Positions 25,227 to 34,088 of a stretch of 64,000 nt of DNA are shown here, one piece after another. The stretch covers positions 1 through 64,000 of the forward strand of contig JAEYGZ010000048.1 in assembly GCA_023409535.1 (NCBI GenBank), read 5' to 3'. The position numbers and the translations under genes are program-made. Origin of the DNA: Bacillota bacterium (GTDB taxonomy: Bacteria; Bacillota; Clostridia; Lachnospirales; Lachnospiraceae). The first letter of the stretch is position 1, and each line of letters starts with the position of its first letter. Under the pieces are notes generated by a model, which was not told the DNA's origin, made no database searches, and was given only the letters and a program-made list of their open reading frames with translations.

Positions 25227-25424
25227 ATGAAGACATTAGATTACATTGCTTTGGTCCTTGTTGTGATCGGTGCAATTAATTGGGGCTTGATCGGCTTTTT
25301 CGGCTTTGATTTGGTTAGAGCGATTTTTGGTGATATGTCAGTCGTTTCAAGAATCATATATGCGCTCGTTGGTGTATCAGGTTTATATGCGCTTAGCTTC
25401 TTTGGAAGACTCAGAAATGATTAA
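25227..25424 (+). CDS. DUF378 family small membrane protein
   Basis: 65 residues with two membrane helices: LDYIALVLVVIGAINWGLIG, then FDLV, then a second helix VVSRIIYALVGVSGLYAL. This is the DUF378 (YuzA-like) pattern, of unknown function. AAGGAGG sits about 8 bases before ATG 25227. It is the only plus-strand gene between 14.3 and 64 kb and has its own promoter region and terminator, so it is a stand-alone unit. Confidence 0.9.
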   Translation: MKTLDYIALVLVVIGAINWGLIGFFGFDLVRAIFGDMSVVSRIIYALVGVSGLYALSFFGRLRND

Positions 25425-25443
25425 TTACGGTGGCATAAGCACA

Positions 25444-25477
25444 AAAGAGGAGCATTCCTTTCAGGATGCTCCTCTTT
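25444..25477 (+). terminator. bidirectional terminator after the DUF378 gene
   Basis: AAAGAGGAGCAT (25444-25455) pairs with ATGCTCCTCTTT (25466-25477) around a 10-base loop, then GTTGT. On the minus strand the stem ends in CTCTTTTGTG, so it can also stop transcription from the convergent gene at 25531. Confidence 0.75.
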
Positions 25478-25530
25478 GTTGTGCGCCCGCCACGGGCGTA
25501 TATTCTAAGCGTTTATAAAGATGAAATATC

Positions 25531-25950
25531 TTACAAAGATACAATTACATTCTTCTTTAATTGTTCCGGCAGTTGATCCGAGTTCATAGAAACACTCATA
25601 ATGAGGTCCACATGAAATTGATCCGAAATCTTCTCCAATTTATTGAAGACCGGCTCTAAATTATTATTATTAATACTTGCAATTTTGAGGAAACTATCAA
25701 GATAAATGGCTTGTAGATCATGATTACCGGATACGATACCGCAGATAAAACCGATAAATTCACTTTCGTTTTCGATATAATAGTCTTTGACGTTCTCTAA
25801 ACGAATTTTGTTACTCAGTTCGTACATGTGCTTGTTGCTTTTGTCAAGATAAACAATGCTTCCCTTTGCAGCTTTCACTTCTGTGTTTGCCTTCTCGATA
25901 AGGATCTTTGTCTTACCTTTACCCTTCTCACCGGAAATAATCTGTATCAT
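25531..25950 (-). CDS. small P-loop protein of unknown function
   Basis: 139 residues with a Walker A at the very start (ISGEKGKGKTKILIEKA, residues 5-21) and a possible Walker B in LQAIYLDSFLKI (about 78-89). The fold looks like a minimal P-loop NTPase without further domains. I do not recognise a characterised family. ATG 25950 has GGAGG upstream. The gene stands between dacA-like and the DUF378 terminator, on the strand of the cell-shape operon but separated from dacA-like by 169 bp of intergenic sequence, so it may have its own promoter. Confidence 0.65.
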   Translation of the reverse strand: MIQIISGEKGKGKTKILIEKANTEVKAAKGSIVYLDKSNKHMYELSNKIRLENVKDYYIENESEFIGFICGIVSGNHDLQAIYLDSFLKIASINNNNLEPVFNKLEKISDQFHVDLIMSVSMNSDQLPEQLKKNVIVSL

Positions 25951-26119
25951 TGTAATCTCCTCCTTCTAGTGGACGCAACGAAGATATGCGGTGCCAAATA
26001 TTAAATTGTGTAATTTGACTTAAAAAACAAATTTTATAGCTTCATTATAGTATAAATAGTCTGAAAACACAACCATAAAATTCCTCGTTTGCACATTTTA
26101 TTAATGATAGCATTTCGCG

Positions 26120-27094
26120 CTATTGCGTAGCGAAACGGAGTAAATAGGACATCTGGTTATACAAGGCATCACTGCTGGAAGCCTTTAGTATTACGGAGAT
26201 ATATTCTTTCCCGGCATCGTCCTTACTCAACAGGACAAGGCAATTACCGGCTTTACTGGTAGTTCCTGTTTTTCCGCCGATGATCGTCAGTCCTTCGGGA
26301 GTATCGGATTTTCCTGTAAGGTATTGATTGGTAGCAAGAAACGTCTTTTCTTTTGGATTATCCTTCTTATCCTGATAGCTTGCAGTATAGGAATCGGTTG
26401 CAATTATGGATCGGAAGGTATCATAGTTTAGTAATTCATTGAAGATCAGATAGATATCATAAGCGGTGGTATACTGATTGTCATCATGTAATCCGTTGGG
26501 ATTCACAAAATTTGTATGAACCGCTCCTATTCTTATGGATTCTTCGTTCATAATGTTCACGAAAGCTTCTTCGCTGCCACCCATATGATCAGCGATAGCA
26601 ACGGCAGCATCATTGCCTGAATAAATTAACAAGCTTTTCAGCAAAGCTTCCAGGGAAATGACATCCCCTTCCTCAAAGCCGCACAGCTTTGCTCCGGCCT
26701 CAGTGATATGGGAGGCATTATAGCTTACGGTAACAGAATCGGTCAGTTCACCGCGTTTTAATACCACCAGGGCCGTCATAAGCTTGGTTAGACTGGCTGG
26801 ATATAACCGGTCATATACATTATCTGCATAGATCAGTTCTTTATCCGTGCGATTGACAAGAAGGTTTGCTCCGGAGGTTAATTCGCTGTCTTCTCCGGAA
26901 TTCTCCCCCTGGGTCACAGTAACCAAGCCATCAGAAAAATAATCTGCCGGGGTCAGAAGGTTAAAGGTTGAAGATACACTTAAGGCCGCACTTTCATCAA
27001 AGGCAAGAAAATCCTTTGATGAACCGGAACAGGCACTGAATATTGTGATACTGAGAAAGCAGACACTTGCAAGGGCAATCAGCCTTTTCTTCAT
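26120..27094 (-). CDS. D-alanyl-D-alanine carboxypeptidase lipoprotein (PBP5/DacA-like, class C-type)
   Basis: About 324 residues. A lipobox-like ITIFSACSG gives a lipidated Cys near residue 21. The penicillin-binding triad is complete: SLTK in YPASLTKLMTALV, SGN in LIYSGNDAAVAIADHMGG and KTG in IGGKTGTTSKAG. It trims the terminal D-Ala from peptidoglycan stem peptides outside the membrane. The membrane-binding C-terminal domain of PBP5 is missing, replaced by the lipid anchor. ATG 27094 lies 10 bases after GGAGG, and a GTG at 27100 is an alternative. It is the last gene of the rod-shape cluster. Confidence 0.87.
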   Translation of the reverse strand: MKKRLIALASVCFLSITIFSACSGSSKDFLAFDESAALSVSSTFNLLTPADYFSDGLVTVTQGENSGEDSELTSGANLLVNRTDKELIYADNVYDRLYPASLTKLMTALVVLKRGELTDSVTVSYNASHITEAGAKLCGFEEGDVISLEALLKSLLIYSGNDAAVAIADHMGGSEEAFVNIMNEESIRIGAVHTNFVNPNGLHDDNQYTTAYDIYLIFNELLNYDTFRSIIATDSYTASYQDKKDNPKEKTFLATNQYLTGKSDTPEGLTIIGGKTGTTSKAGNCLVLLSKDDAGKEYISVILKASSSDALYNQMSYLLRFATQ

Positions 27095-27150
27095 ATACAC
27101 CCAACCTCCATATCTTTGGCGTTAATTATATTCATTCAAATTAACGTTTA

Positions 27151-27549
27151 TCAGGTCTTGAAGATATCTCTCCAGTCCAGGTCCCCCCGCTCCAATGCTT
27201 TTACAAGCAGCTCCGCTGTTGCAAGATTGGTTGCTAAGGGAATATTGTGTTTATCGCAGAGCTGGAAGATGTTGTTTACATCCGGCTCATGTGACTTGGG
27301 TGTCAGTGGATCTCTTAAGAATATGACCAGATCCATCTGATTATGCTCTATCTGAGAGCCTAACTGCTGCTCTCCTCCAAGGTGTCCTGCCAGATATTTA
27401 TGAACGGAAAGATTGGTTACTTCTTCAATCAATCGTCCGGTAGTACCGGTGGCATAAAGAGTGTGTTTGCTTAAAATCCCGCGGTATGCAATACAAAAGT
27501 TTTGCATCAGCTTTTTCTTTGAATCGTGTGCGATCATTCCTATATTCAT
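27151..27549 (-). CDS. mgsA: methylglyoxal synthase
   Basis: 132 residues. The signature is complete: IGMIAHDSKK, YATGTTGRLIEE, GHLGGEQQLGSQI and MDLVIFLRDPLTPKSHEPDVN, with the catalytic Asp in the GGEQQ/RDPL region. It turns dihydroxyacetone phosphate into methylglyoxal and phosphate, a bypass that relieves sugar-phosphate stress. It lies 5 bp after rodA and before dacA-like, so it is carried in the cell-wall operon, an arrangement also known from Clostridia. ATG 27549 has AGGTAATAACG spacing. Confidence 0.95.
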   Translation of the reverse strand: MNIGMIAHDSKKKLMQNFCIAYRGILSKHTLYATGTTGRLIEEVTNLSVHKYLAGHLGGEQQLGSQIEHNQMDLVIFLRDPLTPKSHEPDVNNIFQLCDKHNIPLATNLATAELLVKALERGDLDWRDIFKT

Positions 27550-27554
27550 CGTTA

Positions 27555-28670
27555 TTACCTCCCTTTCTTAGGTTGTAGTCTGATGTTAAGTATCAATCCG
27601 ATTGCCATCATTCCACTTAACAAGGAACTAAGCCCAGAGCTTAAAAATGGCAATGGAATACCGGTATTCGGTAATAATTTTGTCGCTACACCCACATTTA
27701 TAAATACCTGAACCATAAACATGGAGGCTATTCCAACGGCAATCAGCATACCCATATAATCCGGCGCCTTTTTCGCCGTCATAATACAGATGTATATGAT
27801 GATTGCATATAACCCCAGAATCAAACAACTTCCAATAAATCCGAATTCTTCTCCTGCGACGGAAAAGATAAAGTCACTTTCTGAAATCGGAACAGAATCA
27901 TAATTCCGGTCCGTCGTGTCGCTGAATATCTTACCGTAGAGCTGTCCGGAGCCGATGGCGCCAATGGAATTCTCCTGTTGAAACACCTCAGACTCATACT
28001 CATCCGGATGAAGAAGGGAAAGAATACGAGTTTGCTGATACGTTTTCAGCAGAACCTGGTAATCCTGCTGGACATACCAGAAAAGTCCGGCAATCAGAGG
28101 TACTCCTATTGCGAGAACCGGAATAATAACCCTCCAGCGGAGTCCGGCTGCAAAAATCATCATGAGAAATATGAAGGCAATCACTAAGCTGGTGGAAAGG
28201 TTTGGCTGAATCAGTATCAGGCCGGTTGGCAATCCAATGGATACGGCAGCAAATACAAGGACGAAAAAGTTATTTATCTTCGCCCGCAGCATGGAGAAAA
28301 GCTTCGCTGCAAATATGATTAGTATAATTTTTGTCAGCTCCGAGGGCTGGAGCTCAAAAAATCCCAGATTCAACCATCGTTGCGCGCCATTATGAACAAC
28401 ACCAAAACGCGATTTTACCAATACCAGAAGCACCAGATTAATCACATACAAAACGATATAAAAACCTGTAATAAAATGATAATCGATGAGAGATAATATC
28501 AGTGCGCCGATGATACCACCGGTCAAACCGATAAGCTGCTTCAAAAATAAATTTTCTTCCGCTGTTTGAACCTGCTTAATCAAAAATGCGCCGATCATTC
28601 CCAAGAGAATAACGACAATGACCAGGGGGATACTATATCGTTTGAAATCATATTGCTTAAATTTTAACAT
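27555..28670 (-). CDS. rodA: rod-shape peptidoglycan polymerase RodA (SEDS family)
   Basis: 371 residues with about ten membrane segments. SEDS-family motifs include RWLNLGFFELQPSELTKI, IGAIGSGQLYGKIF, SESDFIFSVAGEEFGFIGS and LPFLSSGLSSLLSGM. It polymerises lipid II into glycan strands during elongation, with the PBP2 of this operon (30670-33558) as its transpeptidase partner. It is shorter than FtsW and ends in the RodA-like basic tail (LNIRLQPKKGR). It lies 13 bp after minE. Confidence 0.95.
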   Translation of the reverse strand: MLKFKQYDFKRYSIPLVIVVILLGMIGAFLIKQVQTAEENLFLKQLIGLTGGIIGALILSLIDYHFITGFYIVLYVINLVLLVLVKSRFGVVHNGAQRWLNLGFFELQPSELTKIILIIFAAKLFSMLRAKINNFFVLVFAAVSIGLPTGLILIQPNLSTSLVIAFIFLMMIFAAGLRWRVIIPVLAIGVPLIAGLFWYVQQDYQVLLKTYQQTRILSLLHPDEYESEVFQQENSIGAIGSGQLYGKIFSDTTDRNYDSVPISESDFIFSVAGEEFGFIGSCLILGLYAIIIYICIMTAKKAPDYMGMLIAVGIASMFMVQVFINVGVATKLLPNTGIPLPFLSSGLSSLLSGMMAIGLILNIRLQPKKGR

Positions 28671-28683
28671 TCGGCTAACATCC

Positions 28684-28959
28684 TTATTTCTTAGCGGTCT
28701 TTAAATCCTTGATCGGAATATTTGCAAATAATGCAGGCACAGTACCGTTGTTTGCTTCAGATTCCATTTGAGTAATCTTGATATCCAGACCTTCTAAGTC
28801 TATTTCAATATATTTTGATATTACGGTTATAATATCATTTTTAATCTGTTCCATGATTTCCGGTGAACATCCGGCACGATCAGATACCAGGACAAGTTTT
28901 AACCTGTCTTTTGCTATGCTGCCGGTGCCTTTTTTCTTAAAAAAATCTGAAAAGCCCAT
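28684..28959 (-). CDS. minE: cell division topological specificity factor MinE
   Basis: 91 residues, normal length. The N-terminal anti-MinCD part includes AKDRLKLVLVSDRAGCSPEIMEQIKNDI, and the C-terminal topological domain includes YIEIDLEGLDIKITQ. MinE drives the pole-to-pole oscillation of MinCD in rods that have it. Its presence, rather than DivIVA alone, is common in Clostridia. It lies 11 bp after minD. Confidence 0.95.
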   Translation of the reverse strand: MGFSDFFKKKGTGSIAKDRLKLVLVSDRAGCSPEIMEQIKNDIITVISKYIEIDLEGLDIKITQMESEANNGTVPALFANIPIKDLKTAKK

Positions 28960-28970
28960 TACGCTACCCC

Positions 28971-29759
28971 CTACTTCTTTCGTTTTCCAAACAGTTTACC
29001 GAAAATCCCTTGCTTTTCCTCAAGATCCAGGAACGGAACCTCCTCACCAAGAATTCTTCTGCAGATATTCATGTAGGCCTTTCCAGCTAAAGAATCATTG
29101 CCAACCAAAGGCTCACCCTGGTTAGCTGAGATTACGATATTTTCATCATCCGGTACAATACCGATTAAATCCACGGCTAAAATCTCGCATACATCATCGC
29201 TTGACATCATATCACCGCGCTTTACCATATCCATACGGATTCTGTTGACAATCAGGTGGGTTTGCTTCATATCATTTGCTTCCAGCAGACCGATAATACG
29301 GTCCGCATCCCTGACAGCGGACACCTCGGGGGTTGTGACAACTAATGCCCTGTCTGCACCGGCGATCGCATTCTTAAAGCCCTGCTCAATACCTGCCGGA
29401 CAGTCCATTAATATGTAATCAAATTCGTCTCGAAGCTCATCGGCAAGCTTCTTCATCTGCTCAGGTGTTACTGAATTCTTGTCCCTGGTCTGTGCAGAAG
29501 GTAATAAATAAAGATTAGGATAACGCTTGTCCTTAATCAAAGCGTTGCGGATACGGCAGGTACCCTCAATAACATCCACCAGATTATAGACAATTCTGTT
29601 TTCCAGACCCATAATAACATCCAGATTTCTTAAGCCGATATCTGTGTCAATCAGTACAACTTTCTTCTCCAGCATTGCCAGCCCGGTACCAACATTGGCA
29701 GTCGTGGTTGTCTTACCGACGCCGCCCTTTCCTGATGTTACAACGATAACTTCACCCAT
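28971..29759 (-). CDS. minD: septum site-determining ATPase MinD
   Basis: 262 residues. The deviant Walker A is VTSGKGGVGKTTTTANVG (residues 7-24), with DYILMDCPAGIEQGF as Walker B region. The C-terminal amphipathic membrane-targeting helix is IFGKLFGKRKK. MinD binds ATP, dimerises on the membrane and brings MinC to it. ATG 29759 has AAGGAGG 13 bases upstream (29773-29779), rather far. Between minC and minD lie three small hairpins. Confidence 0.96.
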   Translation of the reverse strand: MGEVIVVTSGKGGVGKTTTTANVGTGLAMLEKKVVLIDTDIGLRNLDVIMGLENRIVYNLVDVIEGTCRIRNALIKDKRYPNLYLLPSAQTRDKNSVTPEQMKKLADELRDEFDYILMDCPAGIEQGFKNAIAGADRALVVTTPEVSAVRDADRIIGLLEANDMKQTHLIVNRIRMDMVKRGDMMSSDDVCEILAVDLIGIVPDDENIVISANQGEPLVGNDSLAGKAYMNICRRILGEEVPFLDLEEKQGIFGKLFGKRKK

Positions 29760-29788
29760 GTGCGATAGTGTGCCTCCTTATTCTTTTG

Positions 29789-29836
29789 GGAGGTACATTC
29801 CTCCTCTTATGATTTGAGCGGAGGAAGTATTCCTCC
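29789..29836 (-). repeat. two tandem GGAGG/CCTCC hairpins between minC and minD
   Basis: GGAGG-tacatt-CCTCC (29789-29804) and GGAGGAA-gta-TTCCTCC (29820-29836) follow one another. Both hold GGAGG-type sequence in the stem. They lie 16-60 bp upstream of the minD ribosome site and may act as mRNA hairpins or decoy ribosome sites. Confidence 0.55.
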
Positions 29837-29885
29837 ATACATACCTGCTAAATTATAACAGCTTTAGCATTATTATTCATTATAA

Positions 29886-29911
29886 TTCCATAGGATATAC
29901 GTCCTACGGAA
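29886..29911 (-). repeat. hairpin just downstream of minC
   Basis: On the minus strand TTCCGTAGGA (29911-29902) pairs with TCCTATGGAA (29895-29886), with one G-U pair and a 6-base loop. It lies 17 bp after the minC stop. There is no strong T-run, so it probably stabilises or attenuates the transcript. Confidence 0.5.
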
Positions 29912-29927
29912 TTTACTGAAGCATGTT

Positions 29928-30593
29928 TTATAAACTAATATCCTGAAGAATGTTTTTATTCAGCGGTTCAATATAAATGTTTCCGTCTTCAAGAAAAGCA
30001 ATTTTTGCTTCCTTTGCCTCCTGCTTTACCGGCTTATCAGGGGCTCTTGCAATAATATCGGCGATTCTGATCTGAGTCGGGCTCATATCCAGAGCAACCA
30101 CAAAAGAATTGGTATTTCCGGTAGCCCCTGCAAAAGCATGTCCCTTCAGAGAACCCAGAACAATAATATTTCCCTTGGATACGACTCTGGCACCGTGATT
30201 TACATCACCAATGATGATAACACTGGTCTCAAACTCCAAAGAGGCGCCGGAACGAAGAATTCCTTTATAAAACTGCCCGGTATTATTAGACAATTCCAGA
30301 AGCTTCTGTTCTACTGTTTTTTTGAATACCTCTTCCTTTTCCGCGTCATTATCCATAACGCACACGATTTGCATGTCCGTGTTCTCCCCAATGATATCGA
30401 GAACCTCCCGCTGCTCTTCTGTGGTGAGAAAACGACCTTCAAAGGTGATTGCCATCTTGGCATTCTCAAAAAATTTGCTGGATTCTTTGAACTTTTCGGC
30501 AATAACCTGCTTCAATTCATCAAATGGTAATTCAGGACTAAGAACAACAATAATACCGTATTTATTTCCCTTAATGATAACAGAATTATTCAT
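29928..30593 (-). CDS. minC: septum site-determining protein MinC
   Basis: 221 residues. The N-terminal domain (to about 100) ends in the usual Pro-poor linker. The C-terminal beta-helix contains FYKGILRSGASLEFETSVIIIGDVNHGARVVSKGNIIVLGSLKGHAFAG in part, with repeated Gly turns, the MinC signature. It blocks FtsZ polymers at the poles when bound to MinD. It starts 76 bp after mrdA, so it is the first of the three Min genes. Confidence 0.95.
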   Translation of the reverse strand: MNNSVIIKGNKYGIIVVLSPELPFDELKQVIAEKFKESSKFFENAKMAITFEGRFLTTEEQREVLDIIGENTDMQIVCVMDNDAEKEEVFKKTVEQKLLELSNNTGQFYKGILRSGASLEFETSVIIIGDVNHGARVVSKGNIIVLGSLKGHAFAGATGNTNSFVVALDMSPTQIRIADIIARAPDKPVKQEAKEAKIAFLEDGNIYIEPLNKNILQDISL

Positions 30594-30669
30594 TGCATTC
30601 TCCTTTTCGGATATTTTCCGGCTTTAATCAAGTGTATCTTTCCTTCCTATATGCACAAGCCTGATGCTT

Positions 30670-33558
30670 CTATTCCGTAACTCCGGTACTGTTGCCGGAC
30701 GAAGGAAGTTTAACCTCACTGTTCAGCAGTTCATCAGCGCCATCCAGATTAAAGTACAGCTTATAGATATTCTTACTAAGCTCTGCGGCATAGGTGGAGG
30801 TATATCCGTTGGGAATAACTGCGGTAACAGCAATCTTAGGATCTTCATAAGGTGCGAAGGAAAGGAAAAGTGCATTATTTGGGCTTACCTTACTGATCTG
30901 TGAAGTACCGGTCTTACCGGCAACAGTAACGCCAAAGTTTTGAAACAGATCATCGACGGAACCGCCTTTTTCATTTGCAACCTTATACATACCGCTGTAC
31001 ACGCTGTTCCAGGTAGAATCCTTTATACCGGTCAGTTCGTGATCAATCTTGGCATTATTCTTGGTTACTGTTCCGTCCTTGGTTTCAATACGGTCAAGTA
31101 AGGTTAGATCATAACAAATACCATGACTCGCCAGCGTTGTAATATACCTTGATAATTGCATGGGTGTATATACATTTGTACCCTGTCCGATAGAGGAACG
31201 CACGGAATCTTTGTTGGACACATTGGACTCGGCTTCACTCAGCTCAATTCCGGAAGGCTGATCCAGACCGAACAGCTTGGCATATTTTGCAAGCTTTGAT
31301 AATCCCAGCTGCTCATTAAACTTACCCCCGTCAAAGCTTAAACGCCAACCCATCTCGTAGAAGAAATAGTTGCAGGATACCTTTAAGGCATCGGAAATGT
31401 CTACAGAACCATGGGAGCTCGGATAAATGTGGCACCTTGCCGGAGGGTTGATCTTATCGAAAATACCCAGGTCCCGGACGGTCTCCGTAGGACCAATCAC
31501 GCCCTCTTCCAATGCGGCAAAGGAGGTTACCATCTTAAAGGTGGAACCGGGAGCCGTCTTCTCGGAGATAGGACGGTTATTTTGCGGTAATGATTTATCG
31601 TTTTGCAGCTGTAAGAAATAATCATAATCTACTTTATTGGCAAATTTGTTATTATCATAGCTGGGATAGGTGACCATGGCAAGTACATCACCGGTCTTCA
31701 CATCCGTGATTACCAGAGATCCGCTGCAGGGCTGCAATGCCAGCATGGCAGGCGTAATCTCAAGCTTTTTAATCTTGTCGATGATAAAATTATAAGAAGA
31801 GATATACCCATTTTTTAACTTATTTATGTCATCTTCATTATATTCTAACACACCTTGATCGAATAATAAAAGACAAATTTCAGTTCCTGATAATTTGTAC
31901 GAAAATACCAAAGAACGATAAATTAATTTATTGAATATGTCGTCTGTTTTCAGGATTTTGCTCACATGATCCACTAATTTCTGATATAATTCCTCTGCGG
32001 TATTGAAATCATCTCCCACTTCAAGCTTGGACAGATCAATCCAGTTATTGGCAAGCGCATATTGAATCAATTGACTGAGGCTTACTTTATCATTCTTATA
32101 ATCAAGCATCATAGGATCTGCGTCAATCTTGCTTTTCGACAGTACCGTAGTATCTGTTTTGCTCGCTTCGGTAGTGGTGATAAACAGCTGACCGTACATA
32201 ACATCGAAAAAGCGGTTAAGAAAGTCCTCGGTATCACCGGTGTTATTATTGGTTACCGTATTATTGATGCCCAGGTAGGTATCCAATCTTGAGAACACGT
32301 TGTTCATGGTTGTCTCGTAAAGCTGATAGGTATTCTTCTCAAGCACGGTGGAATCCTTATCGTTTAAGGTCTTAATATTAATGATATTGTTATTGATCAG
32401 GGCGTTGTATACCTCATAAATCGGTATGGTGATCTCTGCGGCACTCACACCCTTGCTGCCGTAGTTCATGGTGGGGACGATCTTAGCAAGCAGAATAGAA
32501 GCAATCTGCTTCTCCAGGATATGATAAGAATTACGCTGTAAATCACTGTCGATGGTCAGGTAGATATCGCTGCCCGCTACAGGGTCTGTCTTACTGATCA
32601 CATCTACAACCTTGCCGGCGGCATTGGTGCTTACGGTTTCCGTCCCCTTTGTTCCGCCAAGCTCTTTTTCGAATTTCTTCTCAAAGCCTAATTTACCTAC
32701 CACATCTGTTGCATCATAATAATCCGGATTATCGCTGTCTGCATTCAGCCGTTCCAGCTCCTCAGAACCGATTGACCCGGTGTAACCGATGATATGTGCA
32801 AAATACTGGCTGTCCTCATAAACACGGTGCGTCTGCTGCTGAACCTCAACCCCCGGCAGGTCGGCGCCGTATTCTCCCACTGCGGCCACTGTCTCGTCGC
32901 TGACTCCGGAGGCAATGGTAATTTGTGCATATTTAGGAAAATTCAGAAATAAAGCAAAGCGGACCGCCATGATTTTTAAGACTTCCTCAGTGCTGTATTC
33001 ATCGGAGATGCCGAACATCGGTGTAATAGGGGTACCGTTCTTTAGAAATTCGTAGACCTCCCGGGCAGAAGCGTTCTTCTGCTCCTCAGTTAGTTTATCA
33101 TCCACCAGGGCATAGGCATAAGCATTCTTTAAAAAGCGTTCAAGGGAAGTGCCGGATACGGTAAACTCAAATTCACCGCCGTCGGTCTGCCTGATATAAA
33201 ATTCCGTATCCAGAGTATCGCCGTTGTTCTCGATAATCTGGATCAGCTTATGAATGATCTTGTTTCTCTGAGTATTGGATTCTATCTTATTGCTATCCTC
33301 CATAACGACAGAATAAGACAGTACGTTGGAGGCCAGAAGCTTTCCCTTACGGTCATAGATGTTACCCCGGGTTGCCTTGATATCACGGGTCTTTACATAT
33401 CTCATCTGATTGACCTCGGCGATTGTCGGTCCTTCCACAATCTGCAGGACAAATAATTTATTTATGATAATTGCAAATAACACAATATAAATAATTGCGA
33501 TAGGAAAAAGCCTTGACTTGATGAGCTTTTTCAGATAATCCAATATAATATCAATCAA
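30670..33558 (-). CDS. mrdA: peptidoglycan D,D-transpeptidase PBP2 (class B, elongation) with a large insertion
   Basis: 962 residues, well above the roughly 600-700 of usual PBP2. One membrane helix (about 17-38) is followed by the pedestal (about 63-330, RGNIYDRKGKLLASN), then the transpeptidase with STFK (672-675), SCN (728-730) and KTG (882-884), all intact. Between the strand TIDSDLQ (about 335-341) and the SGSLVITDVKTGDVLAM core start (about 612) lies an extra 250 residues, Asn/Asp/Lys-rich and mostly helical. It crosslinks the glycan made by RodA. The start is TTG 33558, overlapping the mreD TGA in TTGA, with GGAGG close upstream. Confidence 0.93.
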   Translation of the reverse strand: MIDIILDYLKKLIKSRLFPIAIIYIVLFAIIINKLFVLQIVEGPTIAEVNQMRYVKTRDIKATRGNIYDRKGKLLASNVLSYSVVMEDSNKIESNTQRNKIIHKLIQIIENNGDTLDTEFYIRQTDGGEFEFTVSGTSLERFLKNAYAYALVDDKLTEEQKNASAREVYEFLKNGTPITPMFGISDEYSTEEVLKIMAVRFALFLNFPKYAQITIASGVSDETVAAVGEYGADLPGVEVQQQTHRVYEDSQYFAHIIGYTGSIGSEELERLNADSDNPDYYDATDVVGKLGFEKKFEKELGGTKGTETVSTNAAGKVVDVISKTDPVAGSDIYLTIDSDLQRNSYHILEKQIASILLAKIVPTMNYGSKGVSAAEITIPIYEVYNALINNNIINIKTLNDKDSTVLEKNTYQLYETTMNNVFSRLDTYLGINNTVTNNNTGDTEDFLNRFFDVMYGQLFITTTEASKTDTTVLSKSKIDADPMMLDYKNDKVSLSQLIQYALANNWIDLSKLEVGDDFNTAEELYQKLVDHVSKILKTDDIFNKLIYRSLVFSYKLSGTEICLLLFDQGVLEYNEDDINKLKNGYISSYNFIIDKIKKLEITPAMLALQPCSGSLVITDVKTGDVLAMVTYPSYDNNKFANKVDYDYFLQLQNDKSLPQNNRPISEKTAPGSTFKMVTSFAALEEGVIGPTETVRDLGIFDKINPPARCHIYPSSHGSVDISDALKVSCNYFFYEMGWRLSFDGGKFNEQLGLSKLAKYAKLFGLDQPSGIELSEAESNVSNKDSVRSSIGQGTNVYTPMQLSRYITTLASHGICYDLTLLDRIETKDGTVTKNNAKIDHELTGIKDSTWNSVYSGMYKVANEKGGSVDDLFQNFGVTVAGKTGTSQISKVSPNNALFLSFAPYEDPKIAVTAVIPNGYTSTYAAELSKNIYKLYFNLDGADELLNSEVKLPSSGNSTGVTE

Positions 33559-34070
33559 TTCTGCCCCTCCTCCTCGGTTTTACGCGCCAAACGGTTGTTT
33601 ATCATATGTAACAGCTTGTACAAAAGTACGGAGACAGCTATGGTATAAATAATCTCCGGTACAATGAATCTCCTGAGATAATAAAGAAAATTCAGCCGGC
33701 CTCTTAATAAGAACTCAAATACATAATAGAAAAATCCGTATACCAGATCGCCGATACCGATCAGTGCAATCGGCAAAGTATAGTCATCATTGGAATAAAC
33801 CTTATTGGTATAACCGGCAAGATATCCGATTGCCAGGTACAACAGAGCAGATAAGCCGATCACATAAGAAGCGAACATTAAGTCCACCAGAATGCCTGTA
33901 AAAAATCCCATTGTCATGCCGGTCATTTTTCCGCGCATGTGCGCAGTGGAAATCACCAGAATAAGCAGCAGGTTCGGCATAATATCCGCCAGCTTAAAGT
34001 AATGGAAGGCAGCACTCTGCAGCACAAACAATATAATAATTTCAAGTATATATACGATTAACCTTTTCAC
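33555..34070 (-). CDS. mreD: rod shape-determining protein MreD
   Basis: 171 residues with about five membrane helices (MKRLIVYILEIIILFVLQSAAFHYF at the start in part) and the usual MreD PNLLLIL segment. It links MreC to the RodA/PBP2 synthases in the membrane. The start codon is GTG 34070, with AGGTATCCAT before it. Its stop overlaps the mrdA TTG start. It belongs to mreB-mreC-mreD-mrdA. Confidence 0.92.
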   Translation of the reverse strand: MKRLIVYILEIIILFVLQSAAFHYFKLADIMPNLLLILVISTAHMRGKMTGMTMGFFTGILVDLMFASYVIGLSALLYLAIGYLAGYTNKVYSNDDYTLPIALIGIGDLVYGFFYYVFEFLLRGRLNFLYYLRRFIVPEIIYTIAVSVLLYKLLHMINNRLARKTEEEGQN

Positions 34071-34088
34071 ATGGATACCTACTTTGCC

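Noticed and set aside
26113..26135. TTTCGC / GCGAAA hairpin at the dacA-like stop
   Set aside because: Short stem, no T-run; may end the operon but evidence is too thin.
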